From NCBI GenBank assembly GCA_036504235.1, contig DASXVN010000076.1:1-64000 (forward strand): DNA of 64,000 nucleotides, in the 5' to 3' direction. Both the position numbers and the translations under genes were made by a program. Below, piece by piece: positions 52,021 through 59,278 of this stretch (its first letter is position 1; the number at the start of each line of letters is the position of its first letter). The notes beneath the pieces were generated by a model. It was given only the letters and a program-made list of their open reading frames with translations, made no database searches and had not been told where the DNA came from. This DNA comes from Zipacnadum sp036504235. Its GTDB lineage: Bacteria; Armatimonadota; Zipacnadia; Zipacnadales; Zipacnadaceae.

Positions 52021-52155
52021 AACCGGGTATGCCCCTGTGGGCCTACCCGGCTCATCATTCTGCCGGGAGAGGGTCCTCCCGACCGAGCGTACCCGTTACA
52101 TTCCCTGCTCTGGACGACATTACCTTCCCCCTCCAGAGATTTCCTGAGGGGGAGC
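52021..52155 (-). promoter_or_regulatory. Three-hairpin leader upstream of the FtsX/ABC operon
   Basis: Reading toward the permease start, there are three potential stems: CCCCCTC/GAGGGGG (about 52124-52151), CGGGAG/CTCCCG (about 52064-52081), and ccgggtatgccc paired with gggcctacccgg with one mismatch (52023-52034 with 52039-52050). The last hairpin ends 18 bases from the ATG at 52005. No known riboswitch is recognised; it may control translation or be a folded repeat. Confidence 0.4.
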
Positions 52156-52199
52156 AATTGACCGCCGGCCCTGGCTTCGGCGCAGGGTGGTCAGGAGCC

Positions 52200-52470
52200 G
52201 TTGCCGTACTGTAGGGCGGGGCTTGCCGCGGGCCCTGAGCCCGTCGAAGGGTGCCGCCGGGGAGGGGGCCGCCGTTTGCCGTTACTCCCCCTCTCCCAAG
52301 GTCCGCCGCGGGAGAGGGGGCCGGGGGGTGAGGTTGAACTGGTGTCCAGCCACCCCCTTCCGTCCCTTGGGCCCGCCTTTGCCGTTAGCCGTTTCCCCCC
52401 TCCCCTATCTAGGGGAGGGCGGCGCGCAGCGCCGGGGAGGGGTCCGCCGTTTGACAGCGCCCCGCCCGCC
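52200..52470. repeat. Repeat-filled intergenic block
   Basis: The stretch holds a 'gccctgagcccgtcgaaggg' palindrome (about 52234-52252; a related copy is at about 53197-53215), GCCGTTN runs (52272-52284, 52379-52395), a complete family-B palindrome (52285-52333) and a shorter relative cccctcccctatctagggga (about 52397-52420). No gene is present. It separates the ABC operon leader from cobO. Confidence 0.8.
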
Positions 52471-52532
52471 CCTTACGATGTTGGCACCCGTGCCCCCGGG
52501 GCCCGTGGTTTCCTTGAGGAGAGTGCTGCGCC

Positions 52533-53072
52533 ATGTACAAACTAAGCCCCGCGCTCGTGCACGTCTATACCGGCTCCGGCAAGGGCAAAACCAGCGCCGC
52601 TCTGGGCGTGACCTGGCGCGCCCTAGGGGCCGGGCTGCGCGTATACTTCCTGCAGTTCCTCAAGGGCGGCACCCCGGCCGCCGAGGAGCTGCTGGCCGAC
52701 TGCTTCCCCGGACACCTGACCTTCCACAACCTGAACCACCCCTGCACTCCGGACCTCTTCGCCGGCCGGCCCACTGCCCAAGACTGCCGACTGGCCCAGG
52801 AGGCCTGGACGGTAGCTCGCGGAGTGCTGGCGGACCCGCAGTACGATCTGGTCGTGCTGGACGAGATCAACAACACGTTGCACCTGGGGTTGGTGGAGTT
52901 GGCTGAGGTCCTCCAGGCCCTGCGCGAGCGCCCCCCGACGCAGGAGGTCATCTGTACGGGCCGCGGAGCGCCGGAGGGCTTGGTGGACTTCGCGGACTTG
53001 GTCACGGAGCTACGCGAGGTCAAGCACCCCTATCGCAACGGCGTCCCCGCCCGCCGCGGAGTGGATTTCTAG
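52533..53072 (+). CDS. cobO: Corrinoid adenosyltransferase (CobA/CobO/BtuR type)
   Basis: The 179-residue protein has the P-loop 'VYTGSGKGKTSAALGVTWRA', then 'LRVYFLQFLKGG' and the Walker B-like 'YDLVVLDEINNTLHLGLVEL', followed by 'EVICTGRGAPEGLVDFADLV' and 'TELREVKHPY'. It transfers the adenosyl group of ATP to cob(I)alamin or cob(I)yrinic acid a,c-diamide in the cytoplasm. GAGGAG is 11 bases upstream of the ATG at 52533. No other cobalamin gene or cobalamin riboswitch is visible near it, so it probably serves salvage. Both neighbouring spacers are dense with repeats. Confidence 0.93.
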   Translation: MYKLSPALVHVYTGSGKGKTSAALGVTWRALGAGLRVYFLQFLKGGTPAAEELLADCFPGHLTFHNLNHPCTPDLFAGRPTAQDCRLAQEAWTVARGVLADPQYDLVVLDEINNTLHLGLVELAEVLQALRERPPTQEVICTGRGAPEGLVDFADLVTELREVKHPYRNGVPARRGVDF

Positions 53073-53480
53073 CCGCGCCAGTCGTCCCCCCCTCTTCCGG
53101 AGGGGCCGCACGAGCAAAGCGAGGCCGGCCCTGCCGTTGCCTTGGCCGTTCGTAGGGCGGGGATTACGCCTGCGAAGCTCGCTCCGCGAGCTTCCCGCCC
53201 TGAGCCTATCGAAGGGTCTCCCGCCGGCCGTTAGCCGTTGCCTTTGCCTTGCCGTCAGCCCCTCCCGCTCCGGGAGGGGTGCCCAAGGCGAAGCCGAGGG
53301 CGGGGTGGGCCACCCGTCAGCGAGCGGGCGCGTTGCTCGGCTCCGCTCCGCAGAACGCGCCCCTACGCAGAAACGGCCCGGCCGTTGCCCGTTTGCCGTA
53401 GCCGTCAAGCCCCTCCCTTTAGGGAGGGGTGCCCGGAGGGCGGGGTAGGGCCGTCTGCCGTTCCCCCTTCCGCCTCCCCC
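53073..53480. repeat. Repeat-filled intergenic block after cobO
   Basis: Several palindromes are joined here: cctcttccggaggggccgca (about 53090), a 'gccctgagcctatcgaaggg' copy (about 53197-53215), cccctcccgctccgggaggg (about 53261-53280), a gcgcgtt...aacgcgcccctac unit (about 53327-53366) and cccctccctttagggagggg (about 53411-53430). They are separated by GCCGTTN-type strings at about 53137, 53222-53255, 53380-53405 and 53450-53462. No gene is present. Confidence 0.75.
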
Positions 53481-53481
53481 C

Positions 53482-53518
53482 AAAAAAAGAGGCCCCGACC
53501 GAAGTCGGGGCCTCTTTT
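53482..53518 (-). terminator. Bidirectional intrinsic terminator of the SLH porin gene
   Basis: GAGGCCCCGAC (53489-53499) pairs perfectly with GTCGGGGCCTC (53504-53514) around a CGAA loop. On the minus strand a run of seven T (53488-53482) follows, 30 bases past the porin stop codon; on the plus strand TTTT (53515-53518) follows. Confidence 0.95.
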
Positions 53519-53549
53519 GTGTTGCTTGGGTACTGCAGTCGGCTCTTGC

Positions 53550-55388
53550 TTAGAAGCCTACGGAGACGCCCATCATCACGAGCTGAGCATCCTCGAGTAC
53601 GCTACCAGCAAGGTCCTTCGTGCGGTCCTCAACCAGCTGCTGGGCATAGGTGAAGTTAACATCTACGCCGTTGGCAACGGGCTTCTTCACGCGGATGGCC
53701 CACAACTTGTCGAACGGAGCGCGAGTCTCGTTACCAGCGGCGAAGACCCGATCCCCTACGTTGTTGACGCCCCACATGGTGTTAGCCCAGTTGTCGCTCC
53801 GGCCATGCAACGAATAGTACATTGCATTCCAGTCGGCAGCGACGAACTTGAAGTTGAGCTGTCCGCCGATGACCTGCGTGTTCGGCATGACGAGCGGGTT
53901 GCGGAGCCAGCGCTCCCACGGAACCCACGTCGTGCCGTCTTCGTTCCCGTAGTTCTCGAAGTACGGGTTGACGGTGGAGTAGAAGGGGTTGTACTCGGCG
54001 TCAGCCTGCGAGTAGTAACCCTTGAGGGCCCAAGCGCGGCCCTTCCAGATATCGACCGTGGCCATCAGGGCCTCCGGGTCGTTGTGGGTGACATACTTGT
54101 CGCCCGCGAGGTCGCGAAGCTGCTGAGCGTATTCTGCCTGCAGCTCGCGGCCGCCCCAGAAACGTACCCAACCGTCGGCGCTCCAGCCGCGCTCCCCGCC
54201 CACACCGTTGAGCAGGTAGTTGCCCGCGACAGCCCAGTTCGGCTGCTTGTAGGACAAGCGGGTGCTGGCATAGTAGTCGCCCATGGTCTTCCACGGGGTG
54301 CTGAACGTGTAGTCGGCGCCGCCCACGAAGGCATCCAGGCCGATTCCGGTCGAGAACATGTTGTTCCAACCGAAGCGGATCCCCTGCTGCGACTGCCGGG
54401 CGTTGTTGACGAGCAGGCCCATGCCATAGGACTGGAACTGGCGGCCCAGCACCATGTGGGTGCGGGGGAAGACATGCCAGGTGAAGTCCAGGTTGGCCTC
54501 ATCAAGCCACAGCTGCTCGGCCTGATGGGTGATGGAGCTGCTGGTGCCGAGGTCGGTGAAGCCGTCCAGGGCCACGATGTTGCGCCCGGCGAAGCTGCCG
54601 CGGCGGGTGAACGTCGAGACGAACGGGGCTTCGGTGTCGCGGACCTTGAGCACTACGCGACCGGTCAGGTCGTCAGTGATCTTGCCCTCGATGCCGAGCT
54701 TGGCGGTCATGTTGTCGAACTCGTTCTGCCCGACCTTGAAGCCCTTGGCCGAGCTGAGCAGGCTCTGCTGGCCGCCCACCAGGCGGCTCCCGGTGAACTG
54801 CTGGGCCAGGCCTACGCGATAGTCTACCCAACCGGTGACGCGGGGGCCCTGGCGGGCCTCGAGGGCGGCAACGCGGTCGGTGAGGCTATACACGTCGTCG
54901 GTCAGGTAGTCGAGGTTGTCCTTGACGTCCTTCAGCTCATTCTTGAACTCGTCGCAGAGCTTCTGGCAGACAGCCTTGACTTCGTCGGGATTGACGACAC
55001 CAGCCGGACCCTGCGGGCCAGTGGCGCCCGCGGGACCCTGCGCGCCAGCCGGGCCGGCGGCGCCGGCGGGACCAGCAGTACCAGTGACGCCAGCGGCGCC
55101 AGCGGGGCCCTGCGCGCCAGCGGGGCCGCGCATGTTCGGGTTCTTCTGCAGGGCGTCCAGCATGCGGCTAATGGCCATAGCGAACTCGTAGCGAGTCATG
55201 GCCCGGTTGCCACGGAACGTACCATCGGGGTACCCGATGATAATGCCCTGGTCGACGAGCTTCTGTACGGCATCATAGGCCCAGTGATCAAACGGCACAG
55301 TTTCGGCCGGATTGTACTGAGCCAGCGCGGGCAGGGCGATAGCGCCCAGCGCCACGATCAGGCATACGACTAGGAATTTCTTGCTCAT
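53550..55388 (-). CDS. SLH-domain outer-membrane porin with collagen-like insert (OmpM-like)
   Basis: The 612-residue protein has a signal peptide (1-24), one SLH domain (about 27-80, 'DHWAYDAVQKLVDQGIIIGY', 'PDGTFRGNRAMTRYEF'), 15 uninterrupted Gly-X-Y triplets (88-132), a coiled coil (about 136-180), and about 430 residues of amphipathic strands ending in Phe ('MMGVSVGF'), typical of outer-membrane barrels. The layout matches OmpM/Slp proteins that tether the outer membrane to the cell wall in diderm Terrabacteria; the collagen-like part between SLH and coiled coil is unusual. AAGGAGGG precedes the ATG at 55388, and a strong terminator follows. It is probably abundant. Confidence 0.92.
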   Translation of the reverse strand: MSKKFLVVCLIVALGAIALPALAQYNPAETVPFDHWAYDAVQKLVDQGIIIGYPDGTFRGNRAMTRYEFAMAISRMLDALQKNPNMRGPAGAQGPAGAAGVTGTAGPAGAAGPAGAQGPAGATGPQGPAGVVNPDEVKAVCQKLCDEFKNELKDVKDNLDYLTDDVYSLTDRVAALEARQGPRVTGWVDYRVGLAQQFTGSRLVGGQQSLLSSAKGFKVGQNEFDNMTAKLGIEGKITDDLTGRVVLKVRDTEAPFVSTFTRRGSFAGRNIVALDGFTDLGTSSSITHQAEQLWLDEANLDFTWHVFPRTHMVLGRQFQSYGMGLLVNNARQSQQGIRFGWNNMFSTGIGLDAFVGGADYTFSTPWKTMGDYYASTRLSYKQPNWAVAGNYLLNGVGGERGWSADGWVRFWGGRELQAEYAQQLRDLAGDKYVTHNDPEALMATVDIWKGRAWALKGYYSQADAEYNPFYSTVNPYFENYGNEDGTTWVPWERWLRNPLVMPNTQVIGGQLNFKFVAADWNAMYYSLHGRSDNWANTMWGVNNVGDRVFAAGNETRAPFDKLWAIRVKKPVANGVDVNFTYAQQLVEDRTKDLAGSVLEDAQLVMMGVSVGF

Positions 55389-55677
55389 TTGGGTTATTAA
55401 CCCTCCTTTTGGATGGTCGTCGAGGAGACGCGAGGTTGGCTCACAACTCGGCTTGCCCAAGCGTCCCTCCGGAGCGAACAGACCAGCATTGGAGGGCTCA
55501 AGAGTGTCCATGTTTCCTCTCATGCCCTGGCTGCGAACGGTCTGCGCTACTCCGCCCTCGTCCATTGACCTCTGATACCCTGGCCTGGAGGTCCCTCCCT
55601 TCTTGGGCCTGGTGTTTGGATATCAGCATGGACAAGCGCTCGACATACGGGGCATAAGCCCCGCTTACGGCGGGTTA
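55389..55677 (-). other. Long 5' leader region of the SLH porin gene
   Basis: About 290 bases separate the candidate promoter from the porin start. GGGGC/GCCCC (about 55649-55662, loop ATAA) can form a hairpin near the 5' end. An upstream in-frame extension of the porin frame exists but lacks ribosome sites and known domains. I see no gene; a long stable leader is plausible for an abundant mRNA. Confidence 0.45.
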
Positions 55678-55706
55678 ACGATACTATTTTAGCCGCCGCA
55701 AGTCAA
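55678..55706 (-). promoter_or_regulatory. Candidate promoter of the SLH porin gene
   Basis: On the minus strand TTGACT (55706-55701) is followed after exactly 17 bases by TATCGT (55683-55678). The surrounding bases are AT-rich (aaaatagtatcg) in a GC-rich genome. The start codon is about 290 bases downstream. Confidence 0.45.
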
Positions 55707-56215
55707 GGTAGTTCGACACCTGAGCTTCCGAAAGGTTCGCCTTCTCCAGCCTTTTCTCCGGGAATTTCCCCGGCCCCTTGAGGACCGTGCTTCCTCCCTA
55801 GCGACCCCCGCACTAGCAGCAGTTTCCAAACTGTCGCTGCTGTTTGTAGGGGTGGGCTTTGCGGTCCGCCGCCATGTCCACCCAGCGTTGCCTTCCTCTC
55901 CCTCTCCCAAAGTGGGAGAGGGGGCCGGGGGTGAGGAAGCGCCGTTGCCGTTGTAGGGGCGGCTTTTGCCCGTCTCGGGCAATTGCCGCCCGTTTGCTGA
56001 CTGAAATCAAACCGGCGCGGAAGGATCTACCCCTGCCGAACGGGCGGCAATTCGGCGCTGACGCCGAAAAGCCGCCCCTACGGTGAAAGGGCCGTCGCCG
56101 TTCCCGGAGGGGCCGCACGAGCGCAGCGAGGCCGGCCCTGCCGTTAGCCGTTGCCCCTCCCGCTCCGGGAGGGGTGCCCGGAGGGCGGGGTGGGCCGCCG
56201 TAAGTTTATTCTCCT
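55707..56215. repeat. Repeat block upstream of the lipoprotein gene
   Basis: Contains a family-B palindrome (55900-55936), a family-A inverted doublet (55953-55992 and 56040-56081, with inner stems gcccg/cgggc and ttcggcg/cgccgaa), then ccggaggggccgcacgagcg (about 56105) and cccctcccgctccgggaggg (about 56155-56174), with GCCGTTN strings between. 55707-55860 shows no repeats or gene that I can identify. Confidence 0.8.
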
Positions 56216-56296
56216 CACCACCGGAACCTTTCTTATCTACTATTGTTGGTAGTAGGCAGAGCACCGAACTTTCCCAGACTCCGCGAGGTGAGAAAG

Positions 56297-56872
56297 ATGA
56301 GAGCAACCCTTTATTCCTTACTAACCCTGTCCGTCCTGGCCACCGTACTGGCGGGCTGCGGCGGCTCCAGCAGCACCCCCGCCCTGCCTGCCGAACCGGC
56401 CCGCAGCGCCCAGGTAATCACCAAGAGTCCGGGACTGGACAGTCTCGCCGCCGCCCTAACCGCGGCGGGCAAGCCCCTACCCGACTTCCTGCAGAGCGGC
56501 ACGGTAACCACCGCCCCGCCTCCCGGCTCCGTGAGCACGCAGTCCTACATGACCGTGCTGACCCTCAACCGCTGGCTGTACAACCAGAGCGTGACCCGCG
56601 GCCGCACCCAGTGGTATGAGGTCAGCCTGACCAGCCTCAACAACCTGACGGACGCCTACGCCCTGGTCCGCTCCGGCGACGCCGACCTCTACGTCTTCTC
56701 GCCGATCCGCCCCAACGACCCCAACAGCTCCCTGCAACTGGTCGGCTACAGCGTGGGCACGGGCAACGAGCAGGTCGGCTCCTGGGTAGCCTCCGCCTGG
56801 GGCGGCACCGGCCGCTACATCATCGGAGTCAACGGCTTCCAGGCCAGCACCTTCGACCTCAAAGTCTGGTAG
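56297..56872 (+). CDS. Lipoprotein with PPC-like domain
   Basis: The 191-residue protein has a lipoprotein signal ending in the lipobox 'LAGC' (Cys at about 22) followed by GGSSS. The mature part has an N-terminal unstructured region and a C-terminal beta domain with 'DAYALVRSGDADLYVFSPIR' and 'RYIIGVNGFQASTFDLKVW', resembling bacterial pre-peptidase C-terminal (PPC) domains. It is probably membrane-anchored in the periplasm or at the surface. GAGGTGAG precedes the ATG at 56297. It is monocistronic, with a terminator after it. The function is unknown. Confidence 0.75.
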   Translation: MRATLYSLLTLSVLATVLAGCGGSSSTPALPAEPARSAQVITKSPGLDSLAAALTAAGKPLPDFLQSGTVTTAPPPGSVSTQSYMTVLTLNRWLYNQSVTRGRTQWYEVSLTSLNNLTDAYALVRSGDADLYVFSPIRPNDPNSSLQLVGYSVGTGNEQVGSWVASAWGGTGRYIIGVNGFQASTFDLKVW

Positions 56873-56899
56873 CCGCGTCGATATGCGCACAGACAGCGA

Positions 56900-56930
56900 G
56901 AGAGCCGAGCTAGTTAGCTCGGCTCTCTTC
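56900..56930 (+). terminator. Intrinsic-terminator-like hairpin after the lipoprotein gene
   Basis: GAGAGCCGAGCTA (56900-56912) pairs perfectly with TAGCTCGGCTCTC (56915-56927), effectively a 12-bp stem with an AGTT loop, 28 bases after the stop codon. The following TTCGTG is a poor T-tract. Confidence 0.65.
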
Positions 56931-56939
56931 GTGTCAGCC

Positions 56940-57414
56940 GGTTTGCGGGTGAGCCGGCCGTCTCCCGTAGGGGCGCGTTTTGGCCCGTCCGCGGGACAAC
57001 ACACGCCCCTACGCGGAAGAGTCCCCGCCGTTGTCTTTGCCGTTCCCCCCTCTCCCCAGTCTGCGCGGGGAGAGGGGCCGGGGGTGAGGCCAGGCTGCCG
57101 CTGGGCGTGTCTCTTCGCCGTTCGTCATTGCCGTTCCCCCCCTCTCCCAAGCCGCAGGCGCGGGAGAGTGGGCCGGGGGCCTGTCCGCCGTAGCTTCAGC
57201 GAAGGCGGATGAGGTAAGACTGGCGTCCGGCCTCCCCCTTCCGCCCCTACGCGGAGACCTCCCCGCCGTTCGCCTCTGCCGTTACTCCCCTCTCCTGCCA
57301 GGAGAGGGGCCGGGGGTGAGGCCGGGCTACCGCTGGGCCCGTCTTCCCCAGGTCCCGCGCGGGGAGAGGGGGCCGGGGGCCTGTCCGCCGTAGCTTCAGC
57401 GAAGGCGGATGAGG
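56940..57414. repeat. Tandem block of palindromic repeats
   Basis: Holds a family-A relative (56967-57012), four family-B palindromes (57045-57089, 57136-57180, 57286-57321, 57345-57380) and two copies of a 35-base tail (cctgtccgccgtagcttcag ... cggatgagg) at 57180-57215 and 57380-57414. Similar strings (gaggccaggctgccgctggg / gaggccgggctaccgctggg) begin both halves, so the block is an imperfect duplication of a roughly 230-base unit. No gene is present. Confidence 0.85.
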
Positions 57415-57990
57415 CTAGTACGCCTCGCAATACGGCTCGTAGTACGCCTGCGCATGCTGACACGCCGGACACACCTTGGGCGGCGTGGCGCCCTCCATCA
57501 CCATGCCGCAGTTGCGGCAGTGCCACTTGATCGGCGCGGGGCGCGAGAAGACCTCGCCCGCCGCCACGCGACCGGCCAGTACGTTATAGCGATGCTCGTG
57601 GAAGGCCTCTACCTTAGCGATCTGGTCGAAGGACACGAACACCGCGCCGAAGCCCTCCTCCTTGGCGGTCGCGGCGAAGCCGGGATACAGCGTGCCCCAC
57701 TCCAGCAGCTCGCCCGCGGCCGCGGCCTGCAGGTTCTCCAGAGTCCCGGCGATCACGCCGCCCGGGTAGGTAGCGGTGATCTCCACGTCGCCGCCCTCGA
57801 GGTGCTTGAAGAAGACCTGCGCGTGCTCCTTCTCATTGTCCGCGGTCTCGGCAAAGATCGCGGAGATCTGCTCATACCCCTCCTTCCGCGCCACGCTGGA
57901 GAAGTAGGTGTAGCGGTTGCGGGCCTGCGACTCGCCGGCAAAGGCGGCCAGCAGGTTCTTCTCGGTCTGTGAGCCTTTCAGACTGGACAT
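57415..57990 (-). CDS. rbr: Rubrerythrin
   Basis: The 191-residue protein has a four-helix diiron domain with the two E-x-x-H type ligand sets ('FAGESQARNRYTYF', 'ETADNEKEHAQVF', 'GELLEWGTLYPGF', 'KVEAFHEHRYNVL') and a C-terminal rubredoxin domain with 'CRNCG' and 'CPACQ'. Rubrerythrins reduce hydrogen peroxide in the cytoplasm of anaerobes and microaerophiles. GGGAGGA precedes the ATG at 57990. Together with the flavodiiron protein at 29038 it suggests defence against oxygen in a low-oxygen lifestyle. The length is normal. Confidence 0.96.
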   Translation of the reverse strand: MSSLKGSQTEKNLLAAFAGESQARNRYTYFSSVARKEGYEQISAIFAETADNEKEHAQVFFKHLEGGDVEITATYPGGVIAGTLENLQAAAAGELLEWGTLYPGFAATAKEEGFGAVFVSFDQIAKVEAFHEHRYNVLAGRVAAGEVFSRPAPIKWHCRNCGMVMEGATPPKVCPACQHAQAYYEPYCEAY

Positions 57991-58026
57991 GGATGACTTC
58001 CTCCCTAGGATGTTCCGTTGTTTCCC

Positions 58027-58070
58027 GTAGGGGCGGCTTTCGCAGCTTCCGAGCTGCGCTTGCCGCCCGC
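58027..58070. repeat. Single family-A REP unit
   Basis: gtaggggcggctttcgcagc followed by ttccgagctgcgcttgccgcccgc: the conserved outer arms enclose an inner stem cgcagct/agctgcg unlike those of the other copies. It lies between the rubrerythrin start and the zinc-finger gene end. Confidence 0.8.
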
Positions 58071-58085
58071 TGGCTAAACGCGCCT

Positions 58086-58343
58086 CTACTCGGCCGGCTC
58101 GGCGGGCGGTTCAGCTTCCGGCGCGGCGGCCGCGGCCTCGGCTTCGGCCTGCATCTCCGCGAGCTTGGCCTCGTCCACCCAGATGCGGCCGTGGCCACTG
58201 CAGAACGAGCAGCGCGCCGCGGACGGCTGGCCCTTGCGCCCCTGACCGGCGGCCATCTTGCAGACCTCACAACTCCGACCGTGGTCCACCTTACAGATCT
58301 TGGCTCCGTGGCAGTGCATGCATTCGACTAGCTTATCGGCCAT
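58086..58343 (-). CDS. Small zinc-finger protein (DnaJ-type CxxCxG)
   Basis: The 85-residue protein carries cysteine pairs C8-x2-C11 (with His-Gly after, 'CMHCHGAKIC'), 'CEVC' and 'CSFCSGHG', similar to the CxxCxGxG zinc centre of DnaJ. An acidic Ala/Glu/Pro tail (about 60-85) follows. It probably binds one or two zinc ions and an unfolded or RNA partner; nothing specific can be said. AAAGGAG lies 9 bases before the ATG at 58343. It is in line with rubrerythrin downstream and dienelactone hydrolase further downstream on the same strand. Confidence 0.75.
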   Translation of the reverse strand: MADKLVECMHCHGAKICKVDHGRSCEVCKMAAGQGRKGQPSAARCSFCSGHGRIWVDEAKLAEMQAEAEAAAAAPEAEPPAEPAE

Positions 58344-58442
58344 GATGCTTGGCTCCTTTCAGAAGACGGAGGCCGCTGGACGCCGAGGCGCGCCGCTCCC
58401 GTCTGGGCTGCGATTATCCCCCTCGCGGGGGCCTTCTCCCGT

Positions 58443-59240
58443 CTACGGCTTGGCGAACACTTCCGCCAGAAAGTCCCGCATCGCCTGCCCGGAGCGCCGG
58501 GCGGCGATCTCGTTATAGGCGACCGGCGAGCCGGCGGCCGGCACGTTGGCGGGGTTGGTGAAGCCGTGTACCGCCCCGCCGTAGTAGATCATTTCCCAGT
58601 CCACCTTGCCCTGCCGCAAGGCCTCCTGCAGCGCGGTAATCGTCTCCGGCTTGATCGTCGGATCATCCGCCCCGTGCAGAATCAGCAGGTGCGCCTTGAT
58701 TCGCGCCAGGTCCGCCGCCTCCGGCACGGTCAGCCCCCCGTGGAAGGTCACCACGCCCCCCAGCACCGCCCCGCTGTAAGCCAACTCCAGCGCGCAGGTG
58801 CCGCCGAAACAGAAGCCGATCGCCGCAACGCGCTGCCGGTCCACCCGCGGGTTCTTCACCAGTTCAGCCAGCGCCGCCGCCGCCCGCTCCCGCATCAACT
58901 GGCGCCCGCCGGTGTCCCAGGCGCCCCGGAACTGCCCGGCCAGCTTCCCGGCCTCAGCGGGATCAGTGGCCACCAGACCGTCGCCATACATGTCCGCTAC
59001 CAGGGCTACATAGCCCAGTTCCGCGAGCTGTCGCGCCCGCTCGCGCGGGAAGTCGTTGACCCCCCACCACTCCGGGAAGACCAGTACTCCCGGCCGGGGT
59101 CCGGCCCCCGCGTCGTCATCGGCGAGGTAGCCCTGGCACACCGTGTCGCCCGCCTGATAGGTCACCGTCTCCGTCTTGATCGCCGCCTGGGTCGCCATGC
59201 TTAGCCCCAGCAGCAACAGCACCACGACTGCCGTTTGCAT
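58443..59240 (-). CDS. Secreted dienelactone hydrolase-family protein
   Basis: The 265-residue protein has a signal peptide (1-20) and the dienelactone-hydrolase fold: 'GVLVFPEWWGVNDFPRERAR', the nucleophile elbow with catalytic Cys 'AIGFCFGGTCALE', Asp in 'ILHGADDPTIKP' and His in 'GGAVHGFTNP'. It hydrolyses an ester or lactone, here presumably outside the cytoplasm. AAGGAGG is 9 bases before the ATG at 59240. It follows the three-domain secreted protein gene by 38 bases and is probably in one transcript with it. Confidence 0.92.
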   Translation of the reverse strand: MQTAVVVLLLLGLSMATQAAIKTETVTYQAGDTVCQGYLADDDAGAGPRPGVLVFPEWWGVNDFPRERARQLAELGYVALVADMYGDGLVATDPAEAGKLAGQFRGAWDTGGRQLMRERAAAALAELVKNPRVDRQRVAAIGFCFGGTCALELAYSGAVLGGVVTFHGGLTVPEAADLARIKAHLLILHGADDPTIKPETITALQEALRQGKVDWEMIYYGGAVHGFTNPANVPAAGSPVAYNEIAARRSGQAMRDFLAEVFAKP

Positions 59241-59278
59241 CCGGGCTCGCCTCCTTATATATAGGAGGGACCCCTCGG

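Noticed and set aside
52470..52532. Cobalamin riboswitch upstream of cobO
   Set aside because: No B12-box-like sequence or matching fold is visible; the spacer is short and otherwise repeat-derived.
53238..55373. Plus-strand open frame of 711 codons opposite the SLH porin
   Set aside because: It starts in palindromic repeats and runs opposite a gene with signal peptide, SLH, coiled coil and barrel. The Gly/Ala/Ser-rich stretch is the antisense of the collagen-like repeats.
55389..55565. N-terminal extension of the SLH porin
   Set aside because: The extension lacks a ribosome site and would bury the signal peptide; AAGGAGGG points to the ATG at 55388.
56940..57414. Small genes in the repeat block before rubrerythrin
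   Set aside because: Short frames there run through palindromes present elsewhere in both orientations and lack ribosome sites.
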